A program made the position numbers and the translations under genes. Shown here piece after piece: positions 17,533 to 26,935 of a stretch of 64,000 bases of DNA (position 1 is the stretch's first letter; every line of letters begins with the position of its first letter). This DNA comes from Leptospiraceae bacterium (GTDB lineage Bacteria > Spirochaetota > Leptospiria > Leptospirales > Leptonemataceae): NCBI GenBank assembly GCA_025059995.1, contig JANXCF010000010.1:1-64000 (forward strand), written 5' to 3'. The notes under the pieces are model-generated. The model saw nothing but the letters and a program-made list of their open reading frames with translations. It searched no databases and was not told the origin of the DNA.

Positions 17533-18621
17533 CTAGGGTTTTAAAGATGGCTCAACATATTCTTGAACGATTGGGATTTTTCCTTCAACGTAGGGTGTAT
17601 CCAAAACAAACAAGGGAATAGATATACCGGGATTTTTGGTTCTTAATGATTTTATCATGTCTATTCCTTTCTGCATAGGGACATAAAAATGAGATACCCC
17701 AAAAACATCATCACACTGATGAAGATAATAAGGCTTGATCCCAAAAGATATCAACTTCAAGACTAGTTCTTCTAAAATCTCATATTGGTCATTTATATCC
17801 TTTAAAAGTACGGATTGATTGAGAATTAGAAAACCATTCATACGAAGAAGTTTTACTTTTTGATATACAAGTTGCGTGAGTTCCCTCGGATGATTGAAGT
17901 GGGAAACAATCGTAAGAGGATAAAATTTTCTTCCCAAAAGAGCAAATTTTTTTGTAAACCTTTGGGGTAATGTTGCCAACATTCTTGTATGGATTCGAAT
18001 ACTATAAAGATGTGGTATGTTTTTTAAGTGTTTTAGTATTCGAAATAGCCATTGATCTGACAAACTCAACGGATCGCCGCCAGAAAGTATCACTTCTTTG
18101 ATTTCTTTATGGTTTTCTATATAATTTAAGATTGTTTCGAAATTCGTTTTGAAGTAGTTGGATCTTGGGTTCGATACCTTCCTTTTTCTCGTGCAAAATC
18201 GGCAATAAACAGCACAATGATGAGAAACATACCACAAAACCCGATCAGGATATTTATGAATCAAATTAGGGATAGGCGAAAATTCCTCTTCCCTCAAAGG
18301 ATCGAAAGAAACAAAGACTTGATCATCGATTTCTTCTTTTTTGGGAAGAATTTGATTTAAGATAGGACATTTGGGATCATGAATATTAGCCAGGTTCAAA
18401 TAATAACGGGTTACTTTGAAACGAAACTTTCGATGGATTTGTTCAAAAATTTTTTTATAATCCTCTTTTAGGATGTATTCATAAGGGCTTGCTTTGATAT
18501 TATCTTTGCCAAAAAACTCGATGAGCCCCTCGATGGTTTGGATAGAATGCTTTAATTCTTGTTTCCAATTTTTCGAAAAACTTTTCGAAGAAACTTTCAT
18601 TATTGATGAAGAGGACTCCAT
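17533..18621 (-). CDS. Radical SAM aminomutase of the KamA/EpmB family
   Basis: The cluster motif is HHCAVYCRFCTRKRKV (C139, C143, C146 counted from the upstream TTG), in the CxxxCxxC form of radical SAM enzymes. Next come EVILSGGDPLSLSD (the SAM-binding GGD motif) and IRIHTRMLATLPQRF. PLTIVSHFNHPREL and YYLHQCDDVFG follow, as in lysine 2,3-aminomutases. PLP binding is expected. The family contains KamA (free lysine) and EpmB (modifies EF-P); length of about 362 is between the two and the substrate cannot be decided here. ATG at 18621 is preferred to TTG at 18630. Confidence 0.85.
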   Translation of the reverse strand: MESSSSIMKVSSKSFSKNWKQELKHSIQTIEGLIEFFGKDNIKASPYEYILKEDYKKIFEQIHRKFRFKVTRYYLNLANIHDPKCPILNQILPKKEEIDDQVFVSFDPLREEEFSPIPNLIHKYPDRVLWYVSHHCAVYCRFCTRKRKVSNPRSNYFKTNFETILNYIENHKEIKEVILSGGDPLSLSDQWLFRILKHLKNIPHLYSIRIHTRMLATLPQRFTKKFALLGRKFYPLTIVSHFNHPRELTQLVYQKVKLLRMNGFLILNQSVLLKDINDQYEILEELVLKLISFGIKPYYLHQCDDVFGVSHFYVPMQKGIDMIKSLRTKNPGISIPLFVLDTPYVEGKIPIVQEYVEPSLKP

Positions 18622-18658
18622 TTGAGTCAAGATTTCTGTGATTCACTTATAGTAAAGT

Positions 18659-19969
18659 TTAAACATATAATTCCTTTCTTAGGGTTTGAATTTCTTTCTG
18701 AAACTCATTCCACAAAAAGTATTTCCTGGGATGAAAGGTCGATTCAACCCCCATGCGAACTAAATCTACAATTTCTGAGATTGAAAACCTCAAGTGCTTG
18801 TAGAGTTTATAGTATTCGGTTGTTAAATCCACTTGAAAAATCTCAGGATCATCTGTATTGATGGAAAGCATCAATCCATAATCATAGTACCTTCTCACAG
18901 GGTGATCCTCAGGTCTTCGGACATACTTTCCTGTGAATATATTTGATGTTAAGCAAATTTCAATAGGGATTTGTTTATCTCGTAGATACTCAAGTAAATC
19001 TGGATCTTGGATTGCTGATGTTCCATGACCTATTCGTTCTGCTTTCAAAACCTTCACCGTATCCCAAATCGACCACGGTCCATCATCTTCTCCACTATGA
19101 GCAACACAATGTAGTCCTTCTGCTCGTGCTTGCGCAAATACATCTTTGAAATCCCTTGCAGGTCCCATCAGCTCAGCTCCCCCTAAGCCAATCCCAATAT
19201 GGTTTGTTGTTTTTGCTTTGATGAGTCTTTGTAGATTCTTGCTGGCATTTTCTGGACCAAAGGTTCGAGAAACATCCACTAAAAATTTCACATCAGGTCC
19301 TCCCTCAAGCCTACATTCACTTGCTAAATAATCCAAAGTCCGAGCAATTTCTTGAAAATCCAGTCCATTTTGAATTAATCTTGATGGCGCATAAAATACT
19401 TCTGCGTATTTGATATTGTTTTTTTCTAAATACGACCTTAAATTCTGAAAAATAAAGATAAAGTCTTCTGGCTTTTTTATGGTATCTAAAATAAATAAAA
19501 AAAGTTTTATAAATTCATTTAAATTTTTAAATTGATATAATTTCTCGATTTCTTCAATACTATATTTTTCTTTGTGATCCTCAAGGATTTTTATAATAGT
19601 CTCTTTTGATATACATGCTTCGATATGAAGGTGAATCTCAGTTTTGGGGATTTTTGTAAGAAAATCAAGAATGGTTTTGTCTTTTTCTTCTATCCTTACT
19701 TTCTCTGGAACTGTGGTAATACGAGAGGCTGTTGCCAAGTCCACAGTTAAAACATTTTGCACGAGTTCTTCAGGAGGATGTTCTATCTCTAATTGCTCTA
19801 ACTCAAGTTTTTGATTCAAAAGTTCGTTGATGATTTTATCAAAATGCAAATGCAAATCTAAACTATAAAATCGATCTTTGGGAATTTTGTTTTTTATGTT
19901 TTGGAGTTCTTGCGCTTCTCTTTCAATCTGTTTGATCTTTTTATAAACTTTTTCAAATTTTAAAATCAA
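18659..19969 (-). CDS. add: Adenosine deaminase-family amidohydrolase with long N-terminal extension
   Basis: TIM-barrel metal hydrolase deaminating adenosine or a related purine. Zinc/catalytic motifs: H113-L-H115 in KTEIHLHIEAC, then VAHSGEDDG, ERIGHGTSA and the terminal NTDDPEIF. The first hundred residues are extra: a charged helical segment (YKKIKQIEREAQELQNIKNK) ending near TTVPEKVRIEEK. The usual H-x-H-L-D/E-G is HLHIEA here, so adenosine is not certain; adenine or aminofutalosine remain possible. No ATG exists in the 5' third. TTG at 19969 with AAAGGGA upstream is the best start, unusual but well placed. Confidence 0.8.
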   Translation of the reverse strand: MILKFEKVYKKIKQIEREAQELQNIKNKIPKDRFYSLDLHLHFDKIINELLNQKLELEQLEIEHPPEELVQNVLTVDLATASRITTVPEKVRIEEKDKTILDFLTKIPKTEIHLHIEACISKETIIKILEDHKEKYSIEEIEKLYQFKNLNEFIKLFLFILDTIKKPEDFIFIFQNLRSYLEKNNIKYAEVFYAPSRLIQNGLDFQEIARTLDYLASECRLEGGPDVKFLVDVSRTFGPENASKNLQRLIKAKTTNHIGIGLGGAELMGPARDFKDVFAQARAEGLHCVAHSGEDDGPWSIWDTVKVLKAERIGHGTSAIQDPDLLEYLRDKQIPIEICLTSNIFTGKYVRRPEDHPVRRYYDYGLMLSINTDDPEIFQVDLTTEYYKLYKHLRFSISEIVDLVRMGVESTFHPRKYFLWNEFQKEIQTLRKELYV

Positions 19970-19981
19970 ATTTTTATCCCT

Positions 19982-22900
19982 TTATTTTGATTTTAATTCA
20001 GCTTCGAGTTTTTCTAATCGTTTTTTTAGCTTCAAAGCTTGTGGACTATTAGGATTTTCTTCTAACGCTTGTTCAAGAAAAATATTTGCTCTGCCTATGT
20101 GTTTTAATTTATAATGCAAATCTGCTAATTGAAGCAAAACGGGGATTCGATTGGGATTGAGTTCATGAGCTCTTTCGCAGGTTTCTAAGGCTTTTTCTAA
20201 ATTTCCTGTTTTTTTATAGGCAATTGACAAATATAACCAAAAGTCCTCCTCATCAGGAAAAGCCTGTAAATATTTCTCTAAAAGTGTGATGGCTTTTTCA
20301 TAATTTTCTGTTTTGAATGCTAAGATTGCCAAAGTTCGATTCAAATCGAAATGATCTTTTTTGATTTCATAAGCCTTTTCGAAATAAGACAATGCTTCTT
20401 GATAATTACGTTTCTTTAAACTTTCATTGCCTTTTAGAAATAAATCATGAAATTCGTTAACTTCGGGAATTTCTATTATAGCCTCTGGATTCTCTTCGTC
20501 TAGAACAATAATCATTTTTTGATAAGTCATTTGTTTGTTTTCTTTTTGAAGACTGATTTCTTCTTTCGCTAATTCTTTGAAACTATATTCTACTTCTCTT
20601 TTGTCTTCAGTCTTATAAACCGACGAAACTTTTACATCTTTAGGCTGATAATGAATTTTTAATAAAGAAACATCATCTGTGATTTTTCCTCTTTTTTTGA
20701 TCCCCTCATAGATTTCTTGCAAATTCCCTTTTGCTTCTTCTACAATCTCCAAAATTAAGTATTCGTTTTCGTTGATCATGCGAATCCCTTCGTTTGTTTT
20801 TTCGATTTCTATGTCATCTCTTCCATCAGAACCTGCAATGATGACATCTCCTGGTTCTAACTGAAAATATTTTACCTCAAAAGGATAATCAGACTCCAGA
20901 CCCAATTTTCTTAATTTCATTTCTTCTTCGATAAATGTAGCTTTCCCATTTCTATATAAAATTTGGTAAGGATGTTCTGCATTGAAATAATACATCTTTC
21001 CTGTTTCTTCTTCTATTAGATCAACTACACACGAGATACACATGCTCCCGCCAAAAGCAGAAAAAATTCCATGTATTTCTTCGTAGATTTCTTTTAGCCA
21101 TTGTTCAGGTGTTATATCCAAAACTCGATCATTTCTTGCAGAACGAGCAATGATGGAATTCATAACAACTCCCATCACCAAAGCACCACCTGCACCTTGA
21201 GTTGATTTTCCCATGGCATCTCCATTCATTGCCACAATATATCGTTTTGCAGTTTCTAACGATTTCCCTAAACGTAAATTCCCAGTCACACAGATATCTC
21301 CACCAATTTCAGAGATTTTCCCTCGAAATTCAAATTCTTTATATTGCTTAACAAAGAATTCTGTTGGTACTTTCTTGGATTTATTCAAATTCACAATCAA
21401 TGGCTTTAGTAAAAGGGATGTTAAATAGTAATCACCATCTTGCATTTGTTTTAGTCTTTTTACTTCTAAAAGAGAAGCATTGAGTTCTGCGGTTCTCTCT
21501 CTGACTTTCTCTTCAAGATTGTTGGCATAATCTTGTAGCTGTTCTTTGGCTTCACGTATAGAAACCACCATTTTATTGAAAGTAGTGGCTAGATATCCAA
21601 TCTCATCTTGAACATAAACTGGCACTTTAACTGTTAGATCACCTTGATTTACTTTTTTTACACCTTGGAGTAGATCTTCAAGTGGTTTAATTAGACTACC
21701 TCGAAAGAAAAGGGGATAAACAATCGTAACAACAAAAAATATCGTAATGTAGAATAATGTTTGTTGTAACGCCGGTTTATGTATAAATGCCCGATAATCA
21801 ACATATCGAAATCCACCCTCATATAGGATATTTTTTTCTTGATCATATTGAAGAAAACTTACGTAATGAGTAAAACCATCTTCACTTGTTCGATAGATTC
21901 TTTGATTGCTTGCTCGCAAAGGAGCCAAATATTCATAGATCTTTGTTTTGAGATACTTTCCATCTTGAGAAGTTTCTTTTTGTAAAAGATTCTTAATAGC
22001 TTCTGTAAAAAAGAAAAATTCCTTCGGAGTTCTATCTAAATATTTTAATACTTCTTCTCGAAAAGTTTCATTCTTTAAAAAACTAATTCTATTGTAATGA
22101 ACGAATATAAGTTTATTTAAATTATCAATATATTCTAACAAATCTTCTTTTGGGGTTTGCTTGCTTGGTTTGTATTGATTGATATATTGTTGTATGCTTT
22201 TCTTATAGGCTATAAAATGTTCTGGCATTTGATCTAGTTCTTTCAATACATATTCTAAATAATTATCTCCTTCATAATTTTTAATCCTCTCATAAAAAGC
22301 TGTGTTTTTGATATCTGTAAGATAGAGCGAGAAATTTACTTTATCTTTTGGGTCAGCAAAAAAATAATCTTCTCGTGTATAAAGATACCTACTTTCATTC
22401 TTATTCAAATCATGCTGAAATAGATATACCATCTCAGGATGATATTTTCTGATAAGAATAGCTTTTTCTACATGTTCTTTTTTTAGTTCATCATATTCTT
22501 TTTCTTTTTCATTAAGAGTAAAGTAAGACACTCCTTGCATTAAGAAAGAAAATGTTACTAAAGTAATTCCGACAATCTTTGCCATGAAGGTCGTTCGATC
22601 ATCGGTGGTATTGATATAAAGAATAGCAAGTAAAAACAGCATCGTCACCACAGACAAGGTCAAAGTATTCAAAAACACATCTCGTCCTACTACACCATCT
22701 CTACTTAATGTGTTCAAGATTCCTGGAGCTAAGGTACCAATAAGTAAGATCAAAACAAAAAGTAGGAGCAAATTTCTGTGTTTTTTATTTTGACGAAATT
22801 TGTAAGCACGAATGACTCCTACGATAGGAATTAGAAGAATGTAAAGTAATATGAAATAGGCAACAATCTTACTGAGATGTTCTACATCAAAGTCCCAATA

Positions 22901-23317
22901 ATGACCCGTAAAATGAAATTTATATTCTGAAGTTCTTGTTTCAAAAAAAAATATCCCTACTATGGCTAATCCAACAATCCACTGGGTATATTTTATGAAT
23001 TTTTGAAAACGAACCCAAGTATTTTCAGGATAAAGTAAAATAAACTGCAAATAATATAAAAGTGCAGGATAAATAAAACCAACGGTCAATAATCTATGAT
23101 TAGCTGCAATGGGATGATATATAACAGCAGAAAAGAAATAGCCACTGTAAAAAAAAGCCTGTAGAAGATATGTATTAGCTAATGCCTTTGTATACTCAGA
23201 TTTGTCTTTGATGCTAAGTAAAAAAAAGTAAAAAAAAAGTGCTAACGCAGAGATCAAGAGGGAACCAAATGACAGAAAATTAAAAAAAATGTTATAGTAA
23301 TTTAAGAAATCAAACAT
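19982..23317 (-). CDS. Membrane sensor SpoIIE-type (PP2C) phosphatase with HAMP and C-terminal TPRs
   Basis: 1111 residues. Seven or eight membrane helices occupy about 1-268; an extracytoplasmic helical region follows (about 270-525). Then come another membrane helix (about 528-548), HAMP (about 550-605, PVYVQDEIGYLATTFNKMV), a coiled coil, a SpoIIE phosphatase domain (about 665-885) and four or so TPRs (about 955-1105, FHDLFLKGNESLKKRNYQEA). Metal-binding acidic motifs are intact: EIGGDICVTG, MNGDAMGKSTQGAGG, IAGSDGRDD, KITDDVSLL. It probably dephosphorylates an anti-anti-sigma-type Ser/Thr target in response to an envelope signal. No STAS or anti-sigma gene is adjacent. Confidence 0.85.
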   Translation of the reverse strand: MFDFLNYYNIFFNFLSFGSLLISALALFFYFFLLSIKDKSEYTKALANTYLLQAFFYSGYFFSAVIYHPIAANHRLLTVGFIYPALLYYLQFILLYPENTWVRFQKFIKYTQWIVGLAIVGIFFFETRTSEYKFHFTGHYWDFDVEHLSKIVAYFILLYILLIPIVGVIRAYKFRQNKKHRNLLLLFVLILLIGTLAPGILNTLSRDGVVGRDVFLNTLTLSVVTMLFLLAILYINTTDDRTTFMAKIVGITLVTFSFLMQGVSYFTLNEKEKEYDELKKEHVEKAILIRKYHPEMVYLFQHDLNKNESRYLYTREDYFFADPKDKVNFSLYLTDIKNTAFYERIKNYEGDNYLEYVLKELDQMPEHFIAYKKSIQQYINQYKPSKQTPKEDLLEYIDNLNKLIFVHYNRISFLKNETFREEVLKYLDRTPKEFFFFTEAIKNLLQKETSQDGKYLKTKIYEYLAPLRASNQRIYRTSEDGFTHYVSFLQYDQEKNILYEGGFRYVDYRAFIHKPALQQTLFYITIFFVVTIVYPLFFRGSLIKPLEDLLQGVKKVNQGDLTVKVPVYVQDEIGYLATTFNKMVVSIREAKEQLQDYANNLEEKVRERTAELNASLLEVKRLKQMQDGDYYLTSLLLKPLIVNLNKSKKVPTEFFVKQYKEFEFRGKISEIGGDICVTGNLRLGKSLETAKRYIVAMNGDAMGKSTQGAGGALVMGVVMNSIIARSARNDRVLDITPEQWLKEIYEEIHGIFSAFGGSMCISCVVDLIEEETGKMYYFNAEHPYQILYRNGKATFIEEEMKLRKLGLESDYPFEVKYFQLEPGDVIIAGSDGRDDIEIEKTNEGIRMINENEYLILEIVEEAKGNLQEIYEGIKKRGKITDDVSLLKIHYQPKDVKVSSVYKTEDKREVEYSFKELAKEEISLQKENKQMTYQKMIIVLDEENPEAIIEIPEVNEFHDLFLKGNESLKKRNYQEALSYFEKAYEIKKDHFDLNRTLAILAFKTENYEKAITLLEKYLQAFPDEEDFWLYLSIAYKKTGNLEKALETCERAHELNPNRIPVLLQLADLHYKLKHIGRANIFLEQALEENPNSPQALKLKKRLEKLEAELKSK

Positions 23318-23528
23318 TACCCCCTCCTAACTATATTTATCCCCCTTTATCTCTTCTTTTTTTAACATTCAGTTGTTTTTTAAGCTAACTGTGATTTGTA
23401 ATTTGTAAAATGTAAACCATTTTTCAAATTTTTATATTATAAAAAAAATTCAAAACGCCAATTACATATTGAAAATTTAATTAGCTAAGAAACCATATTA
23501 GTGTTAAAAAAAAAGTTAAGTGTAGTTT

Positions 23529-24437
23529 TTAGTAATATAAGTATTCCTCTTTACTTTTGAGAGTATGATATATGTTCTTTGCTAATGCTATGTCCAAAGT
23601 ATGACCAGTTTTGAAAGCAATGATGTGAGCAATTAATGGGCGATTTAATAAGTACAAATCTCCTACTAAATCCAAAATTTTGTGTCGGATACATTCATTT
23701 GAAAATCGGAGCTGATTTAAATATCCATCCTCTGTGAGCACAACAGCATTCTCTAAAGATGCCCCTCGTATAAGTCCCTTTTTCTTTAGTAATTCCACAT
23801 CTTTAAGAAAACCAAAGGTTCTTGCAGGAAGAATCTCTTTCTTCATCACTTCCGAATTCAAGGAAATAGATAAACTTTTCCCCCTTAGGTCGGGATGTTC
23901 ATAGTGGATTGTGTAGGTTACTTTGAATTCATCTGAAGGCACAGCGATAATGTATTTATCATTCGAAACTACCCAAACAGGATTGGTAAGCTTGATGGGT
24001 GTGATGGGCGAATCCTTGTATTCCATCACTCCAACAGAGCTCATGATTTCAAAAAATTCTATTGATGAACCATCTAAAATGGGGATTTCTTCTCCTTCTA
24101 ATTCCACGATCAAATCCGTTATTCCTAAAGTTGCTAATGCTGCGAGAAGATGTTCTACGGTAGATACTTGCCAATTTCCGTTACTTAAAACCACTGCGTT
24201 TTGTGTATGTTTGACGTTTTCGACATTAGCTGGGATTTCTTCTTTGGTTTTTGCATTTCGAAAAATAATCCCTTGATGACTTGGTGCAGGTAAAATTCGC
24301 ACTTTTGCTTGAGTCCCCCGATGCAAGGTGATACCTTGTAGATGTATTTCATTTTTAATAGTAGAACGAAAATATCTTCCAATATAATTTGGAGCATGAA
24401 CTTGTAAGATTGTATTTTTAACCAGCAAAGAATTCAT
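23529..24437 (-). CDS. lpxC: UDP-3-O-acyl-N-acetylglucosamine deacetylase
   Basis: Committed, zinc-dependent step of lipid A synthesis. LpxC motifs: TIKNEIHLQGITLHRG at the start, STVEHLLAAL (first zinc His), IPILDGSSIEF, FTYxxxxEHP-like VTYTIHYEHPDLRG, ARTFGF, CIRHKILDLVGDLYLL (second zinc His and Asp), and KTGHTLDIAL with the late catalytic His. About 302 residues from ATG at 24437; an upstream start at 24479 would add a non-conserved hydrophobic stretch. No clear Shine-Dalgarno precedes the ATG. Confidence 0.95.
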   Translation of the reverse strand: MNSLLVKNTILQVHAPNYIGRYFRSTIKNEIHLQGITLHRGTQAKVRILPAPSHQGIIFRNAKTKEEIPANVENVKHTQNAVVLSNGNWQVSTVEHLLAALATLGITDLIVELEGEEIPILDGSSIEFFEIMSSVGVMEYKDSPITPIKLTNPVWVVSNDKYIIAVPSDEFKVTYTIHYEHPDLRGKSLSISLNSEVMKKEILPARTFGFLKDVELLKKKGLIRGASLENAVVLTEDGYLNQLRFSNECIRHKILDLVGDLYLLNRPLIAHIIAFKTGHTLDIALAKNIYHTLKSKEEYLYY

Positions 24438-24754
24438 TTCGCAACAAAATAAGCAAAAAAAATGCCACAACAATAACAAAACAAAATTTTGATTATGTTT
24501 ATTTCTTTATTTATTTCCATTAGAAAATATAGAAGTAAAAATAATATACGAACAATAGTACATATGAAAAAAAGGAAATTTTTTAATAACTACAAAAAAG
24601 TAATGTATCATTTTTGATACACTGAAAACATTTCTTAACGCCTCAAGACAAGTTTGATTCTATGATAATATTCTGACCTAAAACAACCTCTAATTTTGAT
24701 TTGACAAATTGTGCAATGCAAAAAAATCTTCACATCACTACTTAAGGAGGTAGT

Positions 24755-25168
24755 ATGGAACTTCAAAGAACACTACAAAATTTACTAAATGCTGGCATTG
24801 GTTTATATAAGACCAGTGAAGAAAACATCAAAAAAGTTTTATCTGATTTTGATCAATTCTATGAAGAACTTGTGAAAAAAGGAGCTGCCGAAGACAGCGA
24901 ACTTATTACAAACATCAGAAAAAATCTCGATGATATTGTGAAGCAAATTGAAGAAATCAATCAAAAAGCTAGCCAGACTTTCGAAGATCTCAGCAAATTA
25001 ATACAAGAAAATTATCAAAAGCTAATTGCTGAAATCGAAAAAGTTGTTCCTAAAGAACAATTTGAACAGATCAAATCCAGAGTCGATGAGTTAATCAATA
25101 CACTTCAAACAAAAATCGGTGAAATTTCTCAGCAATTTAGAAAAGAAGAACCTCAAAAAACAGAATAA
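24755..25168 (+). CDS. Phasin-like amphipathic coiled-coil protein
   Basis: 137 residues, almost entirely amphipathic helix with heptad-like spacing (RKNLDDIVKQIEEINQKASQ, ELINTLQTKIGEISQQF). The N-terminal LNAGIGLYKTSEENIKKVL is typical of the phasin/PhaF-like group, which coats polyhydroxyalkanoate granules. A very strong ribosome site (AAGGAGG, 5 bases before the ATG) and a strong terminator downstream suggest high expression as a single gene. A TTGACA at 24701 could be a -35, but no good -10 follows. The granule role is inferred from family resemblance only. Confidence 0.65.
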   Translation: MELQRTLQNLLNAGIGLYKTSEENIKKVLSDFDQFYEELVKKGAAEDSELITNIRKNLDDIVKQIEEINQKASQTFEDLSKLIQENYQKLIAEIEKVVPKEQFEQIKSRVDELINTLQTKIGEISQQFRKEEPQKTE

Positions 25169-25176
25169 CTCATCTT

Positions 25177-25199
25177 GCCCTGCATTGGCAGGGCTTTTA
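25177..25199 (+). terminator. Intrinsic terminator after phasin-like gene
   Basis: Perfect 7-base stem GCCCTGC/GCAGGGC around loop ATTG, followed by TTTTATT. It lies 9 bases after the stop of the 24755 gene and before the convergent flgI stop. Confidence 0.85.
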
Positions 25200-26279
25200 T
25201 TGCAAAATAAAATCTGCTTTGATGGTTCGACTATCCACCAACGATTGAAGTATAAAAACAATCTCACTAAAAGTGAATGCATTTTGATTGAGTTCATTTA
25301 CAAGCTCTTCGATATTAGTTGCTTTTACTTGTACTACCGAACGAACTTGATCTAAGCCGGGAGTATAAATATAAATACCTTGGTAAGCTTCCCTCTGAAT
25401 TTTATCATATTGTTTTGGTTTTGGAGTTCGTATCACAGTAAAGGGACTAAGAGAAATATCCCCCATCAAAACAATCGTTTGTTGCTTTGGATAAACATAG
25501 ATCTTCGCTTTTTGAGGTATACTCACTTCCAAATTCAAAATCTGAGAAATCAAACTCAAAACCTCATCCCTTTCGTTTATGATTACAATACTTCCACCAT
25601 CAATTTGCAAGTTGATATTTGGAAAGTTTTGCTTGATAGTATGATGTAAGATTGTCAATACATCAAAATCAAACTCCAAAAGTTGCAAACGAAATTGGTT
25701 GCCTAATTCCAATTCTTGTAAATCCCTTTCGATAATCACGCCATTTGGTATGTATCCTGTCCCAGTCCTTTGAAAAAGAGATTTTTCTTCTATTGTGGTA
25801 TGGATTTTCCCCTGAGCTAATGCATAAATCTGTCCATTTGCCCCGAACAATGGTGTTTGCAGTAAAACTCCATCTTGAAGGGATTTTGCATCACCAATTG
25901 AAGCCACATAACAAGATATTCGATCCCCTTTTTTTGCAAAAGGAGGAATTTCAGCAATCACCATTACACTTGCGATATTTTTTGTATCAAAGTCTCTGAT
26001 ACTGACTTGAAGATTCCACTTCGAAAAGAGATTTTCTAATATTTGTTTATTTAGACTTGATTTTGTATCACCAGTTCCATTAAGACCGACTACGATCCCA
26101 TATCCAACCAATTGATTGTTTTTGTATCCTAAAACACGAACTAAATCTTTGATTTTTGCTTTGTTTTCTTTTTTGATGATTGTGATATTCTGAGTTTGTT
26201 GCAACGTATTTTCTTGAGAAATTAGAGAAAAAACTAATCCTAGAAAAAAAACTAAAAAGTATCTTTTTTTATGGAACAT
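25197..26279 (-). CDS. flgI: Flagellar P-ring protein FlgI
   Basis: A periplasmic basal-body protein of 360 residues. A signal peptide (YFLVFFLGLVFSLIS, about 6-20) is followed by the FlgI hallmarks KDLVRVLGYKNNQLVGYGIV and GLNGTGDTKSS. ASVMVIAEIPPFAKKGDRI and LQTPLFGANGQIYALAQG follow. The C-terminal region has VVQVKATNIEELVNELN. It overlaps the end of flgH by 11 bases. Spirochaetal motors have been reported without canonical P/L rings, so the function in a periplasmic flagellum is not obvious. Confidence 0.94.
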   Translation of the reverse strand: MFHKKRYFLVFFLGLVFSLISQENTLQQTQNITIIKKENKAKIKDLVRVLGYKNNQLVGYGIVVGLNGTGDTKSSLNKQILENLFSKWNLQVSIRDFDTKNIASVMVIAEIPPFAKKGDRISCYVASIGDAKSLQDGVLLQTPLFGANGQIYALAQGKIHTTIEEKSLFQRTGTGYIPNGVIIERDLQELELGNQFRLQLLEFDFDVLTILHHTIKQNFPNINLQIDGGSIVIINERDEVLSLISQILNLEVSIPQKAKIYVYPKQQTIVLMGDISLSPFTVIRTPKPKQYDKIQREAYQGIYIYTPGLDQVRSVVQVKATNIEELVNELNQNAFTFSEIVFILQSLVDSRTIKADFILQ

Positions 26280-26934
26280 TGATATTTTGTTCTTCTAAGA
26301 TTTTTCTTAGGTATTCCAAAAAGATTTTTCTTTTTGTGGCATCATCAATGATAATGCGTTCTTGCTCTAATTGTAAATTTTGATTAGACTCTTCAACTAC
26401 ATTGACTTGGATAACAAGATTCGAAAGGTAATTTGATGGTATCGTGTAGTTTTTGATGAAGCGAGTATGGGCTTCTGCTTGAAACCCAACAAGATAGCGA
26501 AGTTGATCATATTGATATTGTCGAAATCCTTCCAAAAAAAGCTGTTCTCCAACTTTGTTTACAACTTTCAAAGCAATCTTTGATTGAAAACGAAATTGAT
26601 CTTTTTTCTTGAAGTTTTGACTTTTTTGAGAGCTCCTTGTATCATTCACATCTGGAAGAAAATCAAAAAGAAGCTTATCGGGTATTAATTTAATTGATAG
26701 ATTTTTTTGTTGTCCTTTCTCAAACTCTGCATGAAATTGAAGGTTTTCGTGAAATTCAATAAGAATCACATCACCAATTTTGTAGCTTTCCTGATTGGGT
26801 GCATAGATGTTTTCGCCATTCCATAAATCTTCTGCTTGCAGGAAAAAAATTGAGTTTTTATGATAAACAAAATAAAAGCTAACATTCAACATCAAAAATA
26901 AGCCAAAAAGAAGTTCAATTAAATAAAACCTCAT
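26269..26934 (-). CDS. flgH: Divergent flagellar L-ring-like protein FlgH
   Basis: 221 residues; N-terminal hydrophobic signal (about 3-22) then EDLWNGENIYAPNQESYKIG, resembling the FlgH start where a Leu-Trp pair precedes a G-D-I-I/V motif (IGDVILIEF here). The region after about 110 is beta-rich, as in FlgH. Outer-membrane lipobox Cys is absent. The assignment rests on this N-terminal pattern and on position between flgG and flgI, the conserved order. FlgA would be the other candidate, but no SAF-domain features are seen. Confidence 0.65.
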   Translation of the reverse strand: MRFYLIELLFGLFLMLNVSFYFVYHKNSIFFLQAEDLWNGENIYAPNQESYKIGDVILIEFHENLQFHAEFEKGQQKNLSIKLIPDKLLFDFLPDVNDTRSSQKSQNFKKKDQFRFQSKIALKVVNKVGEQLFLEGFRQYQYDQLRYLVGFQAEAHTRFIKNYTIPSNYLSNLVIQVNVVEESNQNLQLEQERIIIDDATKRKIFLEYLRKILEEQNINVP

Positions 26935-26935
26935 T

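Noticed and set aside
24480-24754. Riboswitch or small RNA upstream of the phasin-like gene
   Set aside because: AT-rich with only a TTGACA; no conserved riboswitch core or strong stem was recognised.
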